This document shows, in pieces, positions 6,972 to 15,501 of a stretch of 64,000 nt of DNA. The stretch is taken from positions 1 through 64,000 of the forward strand of contig JAFVAY010000017.1 in NCBI GenBank assembly GCA_017480325.1, in the 5' to 3' direction. Within the stretch, counting starts at the first letter, position 1. Each line of letters opens with the position of its first letter. Under the pieces are notes generated by a model. It did no database searches. It saw only the letters and a program-made list of their open reading frames with translations, and had not been told where the DNA came from. The DNA comes from Clostridiales bacterium (GTDB lineage: Bacteria > Bacillota > Clostridia > Saccharofermentanales > Saccharofermentanaceae). Made by a program: the position numbers and the translations under genes.

Positions 6972-9900
6972 GTGGAGAAATTCAGCGTTAAGAAACCCTT
7001 TACTATACTTGTGGCAGTAATCGCGATTATTGCCCTCGGTGCTGTGTCACTTACACATTTGTCGCTGGATCTTCTTCCTGAGATCAGTCTCCCGTATCTT
7101 ATTGTAATTACCGCATATCCCGGAGCCAGCCCAGAGAAGGTGGAGGAGCAGGTCACAAGACCAATGGAGAATGCCCTCGGTACCATAAGCGGCGTCGAGA
7201 ACGTCTCTTCAACCAGCTCCGAGAACTACTCCATAGTACAGCTCGAGTTCACCGACGGAATCGACATGAATGTCGCCATGGTAAGAGTTTCCAGCGCCAT
7301 CAATGAGCTGGAGAGCACTCTCCCCAACGGCGTCATGACACCTAATATCATGGAGATAAGCCTTGACATGCTGGCGACCATGTATATCGCCGTGGAACGC
7401 GAGGACTACGATATCTACGAGCTTACGGATTTTGTAAATAATGACGTCATTCCTTATCTGTCGAGGCAGGAGGGTGTTGCCAGCATAACCACTATCGGTC
7501 TCGTGGAGAAAAGTATCCAGGTCGAGCTTAATCAGGATAAGATAGACGATCTTAACGACCGGATATTAAGGGAGACGAATGCATCCCTTGCTGATGCGCA
7601 GGATATGTTGGACGATGCAAGAGAGGCTCTGGATGAGGCTCAGTCTCAGCTCGAGAGTGCTCAGAGTAGCTTCGGTGCCACGATGTCGTCAGCTATTTTC
7701 TCACAGATTGACGGTCAGGCAGAGGATATCGCCGATGGCCTTCGTACCGGTATTGGAACGCTGGAGGACAGGCTGGGCGAGGTATCTCAGGCTCTTGAGA
7801 ATCTGGAACAGGTTCAGAATAACGCTCTTACCGGCGCACAGCAGAGATTTGATGCTACCCGCGCGACTCTCGACAGGACTGTAGCTCTGGAGATTCAACT
7901 GTCTGAGACTCTTCAGAGAGCGCAGACCACTTTGGATAATGCTCAGACTGCGCTTGAGAACGCTGCTAATAATCCCTCTATATCAGAGGATGAATACAAT
8001 GCCCTTCTTAACGACGTCGCTACTGCTACGGCGGAGCTTGCCATAGCTCAGGCGGCATATGACGAGAATTCGGAGGAGTTAGCCGCCGCACAGGCCGCTT
8101 ATGATGAGGCAACTCAGGCCCTGACTGAGGCGACGCTTGCAGCTACCGGTATTAATTGGGATGAGGTCAACGCTCTTATAAGAGATATCAACAGCTTAAG
8201 AGGCTCTCTGGGGCAGACCAGAACTACTGTTGACGGCTCGTCCATCAATAATCTTATCAATACGACCCGTAATATCTCTTCTCTCATGTATCAGCTGGCG
8301 GCGTTGATGGTTCGAGTGAGAGAGGCAGACCCGGTAGGAAGTCTTAATTCGCAGGTCGATAATATCGAGTCCAGACTTGATGAGGTCAACGGCCTGGCAG
8401 ACTCTATCCCGGATCTTCTGACCGGACTTGAGACCGCTACATCAGGCCTTGCACAGGGGCAGCTTGACGCGGCTGTGGGATTTGCTACTGCAGCAGTTCA
8501 GCTGTCAGATGCACAGACAGCTCTCGATCAGGCTCAGGCTCAGTATGATTCCGCGAGGGAGCAGGCTCTGGAGAGCGCCAATGCCGATGCTCTTATAAGC
8601 CCCGAGACTCTTTCACAGCTCATCTACGCTCAGAACTTCTCCATGCCGGTAGGCTACATTGACGATGAGAATGATCAGTCATGGCTTCTGCGCGTCGGTG
8701 AGGAATACGACAGCGCCGAGGATATCGCATCGCAGCTTCTCATAGACAATGAGATGATCGGCACCGTCAGATTAGAGGATATCTCCGACATCACCGTCAT
8801 TGACACCGCAGGCGACAGCTACACCAAGCTTAACGGCTCTGACGGCATCATACTCTGTGTGTTCAAGTCCTCGAGCTCCGGTACCAACGAGGTCTCCAAC
8901 GCCTGTAAGAAGGCCCTTGATGAATTAAGTGATCTTTATCCCGGCTTCCACTCCATCAATCTGGTGGACCAGGGCGTTTATATCGACATGATCGTTCAGA
9001 GTGTTTTCCAGAGCATGGCTATCGGCGCACTTCTTGCTATTATCATCCTGGCTCTGTTCCTTAAGGACGTTAAGCCTACCATAGTCGTTGCTATCAGCAT
9101 TCCGCTGTCGGTGCTGTTCGCTATCGTGCTCATGTACTTTACAAACCTCGAGCTTAACATGATGACGCTGTCGGGTCTGTCCCTCGGCATAGGAATGCTG
9201 GTAGATAACTCAGTCGTTGTCATGGAGAACATCTTCAGACTCATAGGACGCGGGCTTCCTGCGCCAAGAGCCGCCGTGCAGGGCGCGCGACAGGTCAGAG
9301 GCTCAATCATCGCCTCCACCTTAACCACTATCTGCGTATTCTTCCCTGCGGTCTTCGCCACAAGTCTTGTAAGAACACTGCTTTACCCGATGGCTCTGTC
9401 TATCGGCTACTGTCTTGTAGCGTCCCTCGTTATGGCGCTTACGGTCGTTCCGGCATCCTGCAGCACGCTTCTTGCCAAGTCCAAGCCGAAGGAGCATAAG
9501 CTTTTCGACAAGATACTGGATATGTACGGGAAGTCCTTAAGGTGGTGCCTTAAGTTCAAGATCGTGCCTCTGGCGGTGGCTGTCGGACTGTTGGCTTTCT
9601 CGGTCTACATGGTGTTCGAGACCGGAATCATATATATCCCGGCTATCGTTACCAACGAGATCAGTATTACCATAGAGACCCCGGAGGAGATGACCAGGGA
9701 GGAGTCCTACGCCGCTGTTGATGAGGTCATGGACATGATCCTCGAGGTGGACGGTATTGAGGATCTGGGTATCATGGACTCGGGAAGCACATCGAGCTTC
9801 TTCGCGGCAGGTGTGTCCTCAGGCAGCTACGGCACCTATGTATGTAACGCATTGGCTCCTGAGAATGCCTCTGCGCAGCAGATCGATCAGATCGTGGCGG

Positions 9901-11303
9901 ACATTGAAGAGGCGACGGAGTCCTCGGTATGTATGGTATCCGTTGATGCCGGAAGTGCCATCGGCGATTCTTCAGCACTTACCGGAAGCTCCGGCATAAG
10001 CGTGAACATCTCGGGTAATGACTACGACGAGCTTCAGAGAATCAGCGCAGAGCTTAGAGCCATAATGGAGAGCCAGGAGGGAATAACGGATGTAACTGAC
10101 GGATTCGTCGACGGCGATCCGACTTTACAGGTCCTGATCGACCGCGATAAGGCGATGGAGTACGGACTTACCGTGGCACAGATCTATGCGGGCATCGCCA
10201 GTCACACCTCCACGAGTGTGGATGCGGTAACGATAACCGTGGACGGCACCGATATGACGGTAACTATCCTGGATAACACCGATGTTCTTACGAGAGAAAG
10301 TCTCATGGATGTTGAATTCGAGACTGTCGACATGACTGCCGCAGCAAGTGCTCAGAGCGGTTACGGCAGCTCGTCGTCAACAGGCTCCTTCGATTCTATG
10401 GCGGATATGTTCGCAGGCTTCACGGATGATGAGGAAGAGGATGATGAGAATGTTGACGAGACCGACAACGTGGAGAACGAAGAGGAGGAGTCCAATATCC
10501 ATAAGCTCTCCGAGTTTGCCACCGTTGTCGAGACCGTGTCCTCGGCATCCATCAACAGAGAGAATCTCGTAAGATATGTAACGGTCAATTCATCCATGGT
10601 CGAGGGCTATAACGCTACTCTAGTATCAAGAGAGCTGACACCTAAGATCAATGAATATGCCAAGACGCTGCCTGACGGCTACTCGATCCAGATTGGAGGA
10701 GAGTCTGAGCAGGTCAATGAACTTGTAAAGCAGATGGTCGAGATGGCTGCCCTCGGACTGCTGTTCATCTACCTTGTTATGGTGGCGCAGTTCCAAAGCC
10801 TACTATCACCGTTTATCATCCTGTTCACGATCCCTCTGGCCTTCACCGGTGGTATGATCGGACTTCTCATCGCAGGGGAGCAGCTGTCAATGCTGTCGAT
10901 GTTGGGCTTCGTTATCCTGATGGGTACCGTCGTTAATAACGGTATCGTATTCGTCGACTACGCTAACCAGTTAAGGATCGGAGGTCTCGAGAGGCGGGAT
11001 GCGCTGGTCGCTACCGGTATGACAAGAATGAGGCCTATCCTCATGACTGCTCTTACCACTATTCTTGCCATGTCCATGATGATCTTCGGTTCGGGAATGG
11101 CGTCGCAGCTCGGTCGCGGAATGTCTATCGTTATCGCGGGCGGACTTCTGTACGCTACCTTCATGACCCTTTACATCGTGCCTATCATGTACGATCTGCT
11201 CTTCAGAAAGCCCCCGATCAATGTCGACATCGGAAGCGATATGGATGAGGAGATCGACGATGCTGCCGAATTTCTGGAGAAGATGGGCCTGACTAAGACC
11301 TAA
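6972..11303 (+). CDS. RND-family exporter with large coiled-coil insertion
   Basis: A 1443-residue membrane transporter of the resistance-nodulation-division superfamily (AcrB/HAE1/SwrC-like). It is 350-400 residues longer than SwrC-like relatives. The first membrane segment is at about 10-30. The porter domain is interrupted at about 195-560 by an Ala/Gln/Glu/Asp-rich segment with coiled-coil character. The central transmembrane bundle starts near 680 and carries GMLVDNSVVV, the place of the AcrB proton-relay aspartates, with one Asp and one Asn. A second insertion at about 1130-1175 is Ser/Gly-rich then strongly acidic. The last helices run from about 1255 to 1420. The GTG start has GGAGG 7 nt upstream. 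No membrane-fusion protein or TolC gene is nearby, so the coiled coil may replace an adaptor (inference). Substrate unknown. Confidence 0.9.
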   Translation: MEKFSVKKPFTILVAVIAIIALGAVSLTHLSLDLLPEISLPYLIVITAYPGASPEKVEEQVTRPMENALGTISGVENVSSTSSENYSIVQLEFTDGIDMNVAMVRVSSAINELESTLPNGVMTPNIMEISLDMLATMYIAVEREDYDIYELTDFVNNDVIPYLSRQEGVASITTIGLVEKSIQVELNQDKIDDLNDRILRETNASLADAQDMLDDAREALDEAQSQLESAQSSFGATMSSAIFSQIDGQAEDIADGLRTGIGTLEDRLGEVSQALENLEQVQNNALTGAQQRFDATRATLDRTVALEIQLSETLQRAQTTLDNAQTALENAANNPSISEDEYNALLNDVATATAELAIAQAAYDENSEELAAAQAAYDEATQALTEATLAATGINWDEVNALIRDINSLRGSLGQTRTTVDGSSINNLINTTRNISSLMYQLAALMVRVREADPVGSLNSQVDNIESRLDEVNGLADSIPDLLTGLETATSGLAQGQLDAAVGFATAAVQLSDAQTALDQAQAQYDSAREQALESANADALISPETLSQLIYAQNFSMPVGYIDDENDQSWLLRVGEEYDSAEDIASQLLIDNEMIGTVRLEDISDITVIDTAGDSYTKLNGSDGIILCVFKSSSSGTNEVSNACKKALDELSDLYPGFHSINLVDQGVYIDMIVQSVFQSMAIGALLAIIILALFLKDVKPTIVVAISIPLSVLFAIVLMYFTNLELNMMTLSGLSLGIGMLVDNSVVVMENIFRLIGRGLPAPRAAVQGARQVRGSIIASTLTTICVFFPAVFATSLVRTLLYPMALSIGYCLVASLVMALTVVPASCSTLLAKSKPKEHKLFDKILDMYGKSLRWCLKFKIVPLAVAVGLLAFSVYMVFETGIIYIPAIVTNEISITIETPEEMTREESYAAVDEVMDMILEVDGIEDLGIMDSGSTSSFFAAGVSSGSYGTYVCNALAPENASAQQIDQIVADIEEATESSVCMVSVDAGSAIGDSSALTGSSGISVNISGNDYDELQRISAELRAIMESQEGITDVTDGFVDGDPTLQVLIDRDKAMEYGLTVAQIYAGIASHTSTSVDAVTITVDGTDMTVTILDNTDVLTRESLMDVEFETVDMTAAASAQSGYGSSSSTGSFDSMADMFAGFTDDEEEDDENVDETDNVENEEEESNIHKLSEFATVVETVSSASINRENLVRYVTVNSSMVEGYNATLVSRELTPKINEYAKTLPDGYSIQIGGESEQVNELVKQMVEMAALGLLFIYLVMVAQFQSLLSPFIILFTIPLAFTGGMIGLLIAGEQLSMLSMLGFVILMGTVVNNGIVFVDYANQLRIGGLERRDALVATGMTRMRPILMTALTTILAMSMMIFGSGMASQLGRGMSIVIAGGLLYATFMTLYIVPIMYDLLFRKPPINVDIGSDMDEEIDDAAEFLEKMGLTKT

Positions 11304-11368
11304 TTCCTTCAATTTTCTTTACACAAAAGTTACCCATTTTGTATAGGATAAAACTATAATATAAGTAT

Positions 11369-11388
11369 GGGTTCCCCTCAAAGAACCC
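11369..11388. promoter_or_regulatory. Small hairpin in leader of the HerA-like ATPase gene
   Basis: GGGTTC at 11369-11374 pairs with GAACCC at 11383-11388 around an 8-nt loop. It follows a TATAAT at 11355-11360 and precedes the GGGAG ribosome site at 11407. No T-run follows, so it is more likely a 5' UTR or operator element than a terminator. Confidence 0.35.
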
Positions 11389-11418
11389 GGGCATTAATTT
11401 TTACTCGGGAGAAAACCA

Positions 11419-13038
11419 ATGACACTTGAATCACTGTATGAAGGCTTGGATCTTCAGGAATACTATCTGGGGAAGGTTACGCAGGTCTACAGAAGCTGTA
11501 GCATCGCACAGATTGACAACCTCGCGTTAATGACTGACAGGAATAAGTTCAGTAAATCCTTCCGTCCCAACACAATCAATTACTTCGTTCTGGTCGACTC
11601 CTTCGCGGGAATATTCCTGGGAGAGGTCTTCGAGAATAAGGCATCGCGTAAGAACATCTTCGAGATGTCATCCTTCGGTGACGAGGCCCCTAACGACTAC
11701 CATGAGATCAGTATCGATACTATCGCTCTTATGGCTCCGGATTCCGATAAGTTCGAGCTCGCGGGCTTTAAGACTCTCGGCATCACCGACAAGGTCTATC
11801 TTGCTACCGACGAGGTCTACAAGCTGTTTTTAAGGTCTCTCGAGTTCTCTCACGAGGACGAGGAGCCACTTCCGGCCTTCGCGACCTACCTCAACAGATC
11901 ACAGGCAGACGTTACGCTTAAGCCCAGCACCCTGTTCAACCGTCATCTTATGTGTATAGGCGCCACCAACAGCGGTAAGTCCACTACGGCGCTGTCCATC
12001 CTCGATAAGCTCATCTCCACCAGGCGCAAAGCTTTGATAATCGACCCTACCGGCGAGTATCGTAACGCGTTTAACAGCGACGAGATCACGAAGCTGACTC
12101 TTGGTGTCGATACCACGATCTCCCCCAGTAAGATATCGATGGAGCAGTGGGAGAAGCTTTTCGAGACGGAGAACAGCAGCCAGGGTGCAGTCCTATCCGA
12201 GGCCATCACCTCCCTTCGCTACATGAAGATGATCGGCGAGGACACATACTACGCCAAGGTCGGTGAGAATATCGACGAGGTCCAGGAGAACCTGGCATCC
12301 GTATCGAAGGATGACACAGACTTTAATATCGAGCTTCTGCCGGAGCAGATCCAGGCCGAGTCAGTCTGCGAGCCCGATCGCGACAACAACTACAGCTTCA
12401 GGTATTGCTACGACTCCCTGAAGGCAAACTCCAATGCATCTCTGGTGCAGAAGATCCAGTATCAGATGACGAATACCCGCTTCCTGACCTTCTTCTCGAA
12501 TGATCCCAACATGTATAACCTCCTCGACGTTATCGACGAGTTTGTGCATCTTCCGGAGGCGAGCCTATACATCGACACCTCACAGCTCGGTGCTGCCGAG
12601 GGTATCGGCGGAATGGTCGTCGACCTTGTAAGTAATTTCGTTATCTCCAGAGAGGATATCTGCCCCTTCGTATTCTTCATCGACGAGGTTCACAGATATG
12701 CCAAGTCCAGATATTCCGATAAGGAATTCCACGGCGGTTTGACGCTCCTCGCCAGAGAGGGTCGTAAGAAGGGTATTTTCCTTTACCTGACGACTCAGAA
12801 CCCGAAGGATGTATCCCCGATCCTCTTCGGTCAGATCGGAACGATGCTGATCCACCGTCTCATGCTTAACGACGAGATCAATGTAGTAGAGAGCCACCTG
12901 GACGACTACGCTATCAAGCATGTTCGTAAGCTCAACCAGGGCGAGGTCATCCTCACCAGCGTTAACCTCCTGCACAACATGTTTATCCATGTCAACAAGA
13001 GCGACAGAACGCAGTACAACGAGACTCCGCTACTGTAA
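11419..13038 (+). CDS. HerA/DUF87-type ATPase
   Basis: A 539-residue P-loop ATPase of the HerA/FtsK-like branch. An N-terminal beta-rich HAS-barrel-like part (1-150) precedes Walker A GATNSGKST at 181-189. The IIDPTGEY segment follows at 207-214, a family hallmark. Walker B FVFFIDEVHRYA lies near 415-427 and the TTQNP sensor segment near 455. HerA proteins form hexameric DNA-pumping rings. Their usual partners are NurA nuclease in repair, or Sir2 or other nucleases in defence modules. None of these is adjacent here, so the protein acts alone or with a distant partner. The ATG follows GGGAG. Base composition matches the chromosome, arguing against very recent transfer. Confidence 0.88.
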   Translation: MTLESLYEGLDLQEYYLGKVTQVYRSCSIAQIDNLALMTDRNKFSKSFRPNTINYFVLVDSFAGIFLGEVFENKASRKNIFEMSSFGDEAPNDYHEISIDTIALMAPDSDKFELAGFKTLGITDKVYLATDEVYKLFLRSLEFSHEDEEPLPAFATYLNRSQADVTLKPSTLFNRHLMCIGATNSGKSTTALSILDKLISTRRKALIIDPTGEYRNAFNSDEITKLTLGVDTTISPSKISMEQWEKLFETENSSQGAVLSEAITSLRYMKMIGEDTYYAKVGENIDEVQENLASVSKDDTDFNIELLPEQIQAESVCEPDRDNNYSFRYCYDSLKANSNASLVQKIQYQMTNTRFLTFFSNDPNMYNLLDVIDEFVHLPEASLYIDTSQLGAAEGIGGMVVDLVSNFVISREDICPFVFFIDEVHRYAKSRYSDKEFHGGLTLLAREGRKKGIFLYLTTQNPKDVSPILFGQIGTMLIHRLMLNDEINVVESHLDDYAIKHVRKLNQGEVILTSVNLLHNMFIHVNKSDRTQYNETPLL

Positions 13039-13073
13039 GATCTGGTTTTTTATAACAAAAGTACCCCTGATAC

Positions 13074-13111
13074 GTACCCCAAATCGCCGTTTCAAAAGCG
13101 AATTGGGGTAC
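13074..13111. promoter_or_regulatory. 14-bp inverted repeat, terminator or operator
   Basis: GTACCCCAAATCGC at 13074-13087 faces GCGAATTGGGGTAC at 13098-13111, with one mismatch and a 10-nt loop. A further GTACCCC lies at 13061-13067. It follows the ATPase gene and lies immediately upstream of an extended -10 (TGCTATAAT). A poor T-run follows, so it could end the ATPase transcript, be an operator for the next gene, or both. Confidence 0.5.
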
Positions 13112-13116
13112 ATTTA

Positions 13117-13125
13117 TGCTATAAT
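13117..13125 (+). promoter_or_regulatory. Extended -10 promoter
   Basis: TGCTATAAT at 13117-13125 is a perfect extended -10 box. No good -35 box is seen. The expected transcript starts near 13132 and leads to the GGGAGGA ribosome site and ATG at 13161. Confidence 0.55.
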
Positions 13126-13160
13126 TCTCGATATATTTTGTGAATCAGGGAGGAATTACT

Positions 13161-13475
13161 ATGAATGAAGTATACCCAGAGCCGGTTAACCCGATGGATA
13201 AGTTCCTCGGCATATTCGCCGTATGGTTCGGTCTGCCGGGCGTAATAATGGCCTACTTCGGCGGCGATGTGAACGGCGAGCGTTCCGAGTATCTCAAGTT
13301 CTATGCCAACGAGGGCCTTATCATTACACTTTGCTATCTCGGAGCTCTTGTGCCTATCATCGGTTGGGCGTGGGATTTATTCGTATTCGTGTGCCAGATC
13401 ATCGCTATCGTTAACGCCTGCAAGGGTGTCGCGAAGCCGGTCCTCTTCTTCGGAACTGCCAGGATCATTAAGTAA
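13161..13475 (+). CDS. Small membrane protein, DUF4870-like
   Basis: A 104-residue protein with two or three membrane segments: about 10-30, 48-68 and 70-88. The segment KFYANEGLIITLCYLGALV resembles the DUF4870/Tic20-like small membrane proteins, which carry a similar hydrophobic stretch after an Asn-Glu pair. Function is unknown. ATG at 13161 is chosen because GGGAGGA lies at the right distance; a GTG at 13140 would place the ribosome site inside the gene. It has its own promoter with an inverted repeat upstream. Confidence 0.75.
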   Translation: MNEVYPEPVNPMDKFLGIFAVWFGLPGVIMAYFGGDVNGERSEYLKFYANEGLIITLCYLGALVPIIGWAWDLFVFVCQIIAIVNACKGVAKPVLFFGTARIIK

Positions 13476-13493
13476 TCCTGCATATCAGACCCG

Positions 13494-14138
13494 ATGATCA
13501 AAGCCTTCATCTTCGACCTCGACGGAACCTTAACGGATACCGAGAAGTTCTATCAGAAGGCGTGGCCCGAAGCCCTTCAGCACTTCGGCTATAAATGCGA
13601 ACCGTGGATGCCCCTGGAGCTCAGATCTCTGGGGCGTCCCTTCGCGCCTATAAAATTCAGGGAATGGTTCGGCGAAGACTTTGACTATGATAAGGTCAGA
13701 GCCTACCGTAAGCAGCTTATCGAGGAGTATCTGAAGCCCGGCATCCCTTTGAAGCCCGGTGCCGTGGAGGTGCTGACCTTCCTGCGCGAAAAGGGCTTTA
13801 CCGTCGCCATGGCTACCGCCAATGACCTCGAGCGCACCACGCGTTACTTAGAGCGTATAGGTCTGCTTGACTGCTTCGATAAGATCATCTGTGCCGATAT
13901 GGTAAAGCAGGGAAAGCCCGCCCCGGATATCTATAAATATGCCTGTGACAGCTTAGGACTCCCGCCGGATCAGACTGTGGCCGTGGAGGATTCTCCCAAC
14001 GGTATAAGAAGTGCCGCAGGCGCGGGCTGCAGGACCGTAATGATCCCGGATCTTACGGAGCCTGATGAGGAGTTAAGTAAGCTTCTGTGGGCCAGAGTGG
14101 ATAAGCTCGAGGATCTGAAGACTTTAATTCATCAATAA
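13494..14138 (+). CDS. HAD-superfamily phosphatase, beta-phosphoglucomutase-like
   Basis: A 214-residue haloacid dehalogenase-like hydrolase. Motif I is FIFDLDGTLTD at residues 5-15 with the nucleophile Asp followed by the acid/base Asp two residues on. A helical cap covers about 17-80. The motif II threonine is in MATAND, motif III is the lysine in KQGKPAPD, and motif IV is VEDSPNG. The GKPAPD and EDSPNG signatures are typical of the beta-phosphoglucomutase/phosphoglycolate phosphatase subfamily. The substrate is probably a small phosphorylated sugar or nucleotide. It begins 18 nt after the small membrane protein gene and is probably co-transcribed with it. Confidence 0.88.
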   Translation: MIKAFIFDLDGTLTDTEKFYQKAWPEALQHFGYKCEPWMPLELRSLGRPFAPIKFREWFGEDFDYDKVRAYRKQLIEEYLKPGIPLKPGAVEVLTFLREKGFTVAMATANDLERTTRYLERIGLLDCFDKIICADMVKQGKPAPDIYKYACDSLGLPPDQTVAVEDSPNGIRSAAGAGCRTVMIPDLTEPDEELSKLLWARVDKLEDLKTLIHQ

Positions 14139-14144
14139 TCGGAG

Positions 14145-14150
14145 TATAAT
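14145..14150 (+). promoter_or_regulatory. -10 box close to the start of the small zinc-module protein
   Basis: TATAAT at 14145-14150 lies only 9 nt before the ATG at 14160. A partial -35 (TTTAAT at 14123-14128) sits 16 nt upstream. A transcript from here would have almost no leader. GGAG at 14141-14144 is too far upstream to act as the ribosome site. Confidence 0.4.
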
Positions 14151-14159
14151 ACCCATCAT

Positions 14160-14465
14160 ATGAGTAGGAATAACGGACGAAGAAGGATCATTACAGGCAT
14201 CATCACATTCCTGATGATTATCTTTGTCTTGTTCGGATACTTCCTTGTAGCACTCGAATCCGAGCATGACTGTATCGGTGAGGAATGTCTGATCTGCGAA
14301 TGTATAGAGCAGTGCGAGAGTATTCTTATTAACTTCGGTAGATCAGTAGCTCTTAAGCTTATACTGGCAGTGCCGTTAATTATCTGTCTTCTTAAGACCT
14401 TAATTAGCATAACAAGGTATGCCGACACAACTCCCGTATCCCAGAAGGTACAGCTTAATAATTAA
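14160..14465 (+). CDS. Small Cys-rich membrane protein of the zinc uptake module
   Basis: A 101-residue protein with membrane segments at about 10-30 and 63-82. Between them is a Cys/Glu-rich extracytoplasmic loop whose motif HDCIGEECLICECIEQCE holds one His and five Cys. Similar small proteins with an HxCxGExCxIC pattern occur near zinc ABC transporters in Clostridia (from memory). A metal-binding or redox role in zinc delivery is therefore likely but not shown. The gene lies directly before znuA and may be co-transcribed. No Shine-Dalgarno sequence is evident. Confidence 0.65.
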   Translation: MSRNNGRRRIITGIITFLMIIFVLFGYFLVALESEHDCIGEECLICECIEQCESILINFGRSVALKLILAVPLIICLLKTLISITRYADTTPVSQKVQLNN

Positions 14466-14470
14466 TATCC

Positions 14471-14507
14471 CCGTTATTTAAAAGGCAAATTAAATAATAA
14501 ATAACGG
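14471..14507. promoter_or_regulatory. Inverted repeat overlapping the znuA ribosome site
   Basis: CCGTTATTTA at 14471-14480 pairs perfectly with TAAATAACGG at 14498-14507 across 17 nt. The right arm runs into the GGAGA ribosome site of the substrate-binding protein gene at 14517. It could be a metal-regulator operator or an RNA hairpin limiting translation. Which one cannot be told from sequence alone. Confidence 0.5.
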
Positions 14508-14516
14508 AGATATAAT

Positions 14517-15491
14517 ATGCGTAAAATAATATCTGTGATCACCGCCTTAGTACTGGCGGCTGTTCTTCTTACATCATGCGGGAATCCTTCCGCAGTAGCT
14601 TCAGACGACACTATAAGGATCGTTACAACTATTTTCCCTGAATACGATTGGGTGATGAATGTGCTTGGAGATAATCCCGCAGAAGCTGAAGTAACGATGC
14701 TTCTTGACAGCGGTGTGGATCTTCACAGCTTTCAGCCGACGGCAGAGGACATTCTTAAAGTCAGTACCTGTGACCTGTTTATTTATGTCGGAGGTGAATC
14801 CGACGAGTGGGTAGAGGATGCTCTTAACGAGGCCGTCAATGATGACATGGTCGTCATAAATCTTCTGGAGATATTAGGTGACAAGGTAGTGGAGGAAGAG
14901 CTTATCGAGGGCATGGAGGCTGAGTCCGAAGAAGCTGAGGATGAAGAGGAGGTCGAATACGATGAGCATGTCTGGCTCTCACTTCGTAATGCACAGACTC
15001 TGGTAGATGCTATCGGTGACGCGATCGGTCAGATCGATCCTGACAACAGTGATCTTTATGAAACAAATGCGCAGTCCTATATCGACAGCTTCGCCACTCT
15101 CGATGCTCAGTACGTACAGGCTGTAGAGGAGGGAACTGTTGATACTATACTGGTCGCAGACAGATTCCCGTTCAGATACTTAGTTGAAGACTACGGACTT
15201 AACTATTATGCTGCTTTTGTCGGCTGTTCGGCAGAGACGGAGGCGTCCTTCGAGACTATTACATTTCTATCTGATAAGGTTGATGAGCTTGGTCTTAACA
15301 CGGTGCTTACTATAGAAGGCAGTGATCAGCGTATTGCTCAGACTGTTGTTTCAAATACCTCTGATTCTGATCAGCAGATACTGGTATTAGATTCCATGCA
15401 GTCCACCACCGGTCTTGACGCCTTAAACGGAGCATCCTATCTCGGCATCATGGAAAGTAACCTGCAGATCCTGAAGGAAGCATTGGGTTAA
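14517..15491 (+). CDS. znuA: Zinc/manganese ABC transporter substrate-binding lipoprotein
   Basis: A 324-residue lipoprotein with signal peptide and lipobox LTSC, so lipidated Cys21. It belongs to the ZnuA/AdcA cluster A-I family of metal-binding proteins. Metal-ligand candidates are His in DLHSFQPTAED, the His in DEHVWLS, and an acidic ligand near the C-terminus. The flexible loop that is His-rich in many ZnuA proteins is instead Glu/Asp-rich here (about residues 125-147), just before the DEHVW segment. It is the first canonical gene of the import operon and is followed closely by the ATPase and permease. Zinc is the likeliest metal; manganese cannot be excluded. Confidence 0.88.
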   Translation: MRKIISVITALVLAAVLLTSCGNPSAVASDDTIRIVTTIFPEYDWVMNVLGDNPAEAEVTMLLDSGVDLHSFQPTAEDILKVSTCDLFIYVGGESDEWVEDALNEAVNDDMVVINLLEILGDKVVEEELIEGMEAESEEAEDEEEVEYDEHVWLSLRNAQTLVDAIGDAIGQIDPDNSDLYETNAQSYIDSFATLDAQYVQAVEEGTVDTILVADRFPFRYLVEDYGLNYYAAFVGCSAETEASFETITFLSDKVDELGLNTVLTIEGSDQRIAQTVVSNTSDSDQQILVLDSMQSTTGLDALNGASYLGIMESNLQILKEALG

Positions 15492-15501
15492 GGGGCGTGA
15501 C

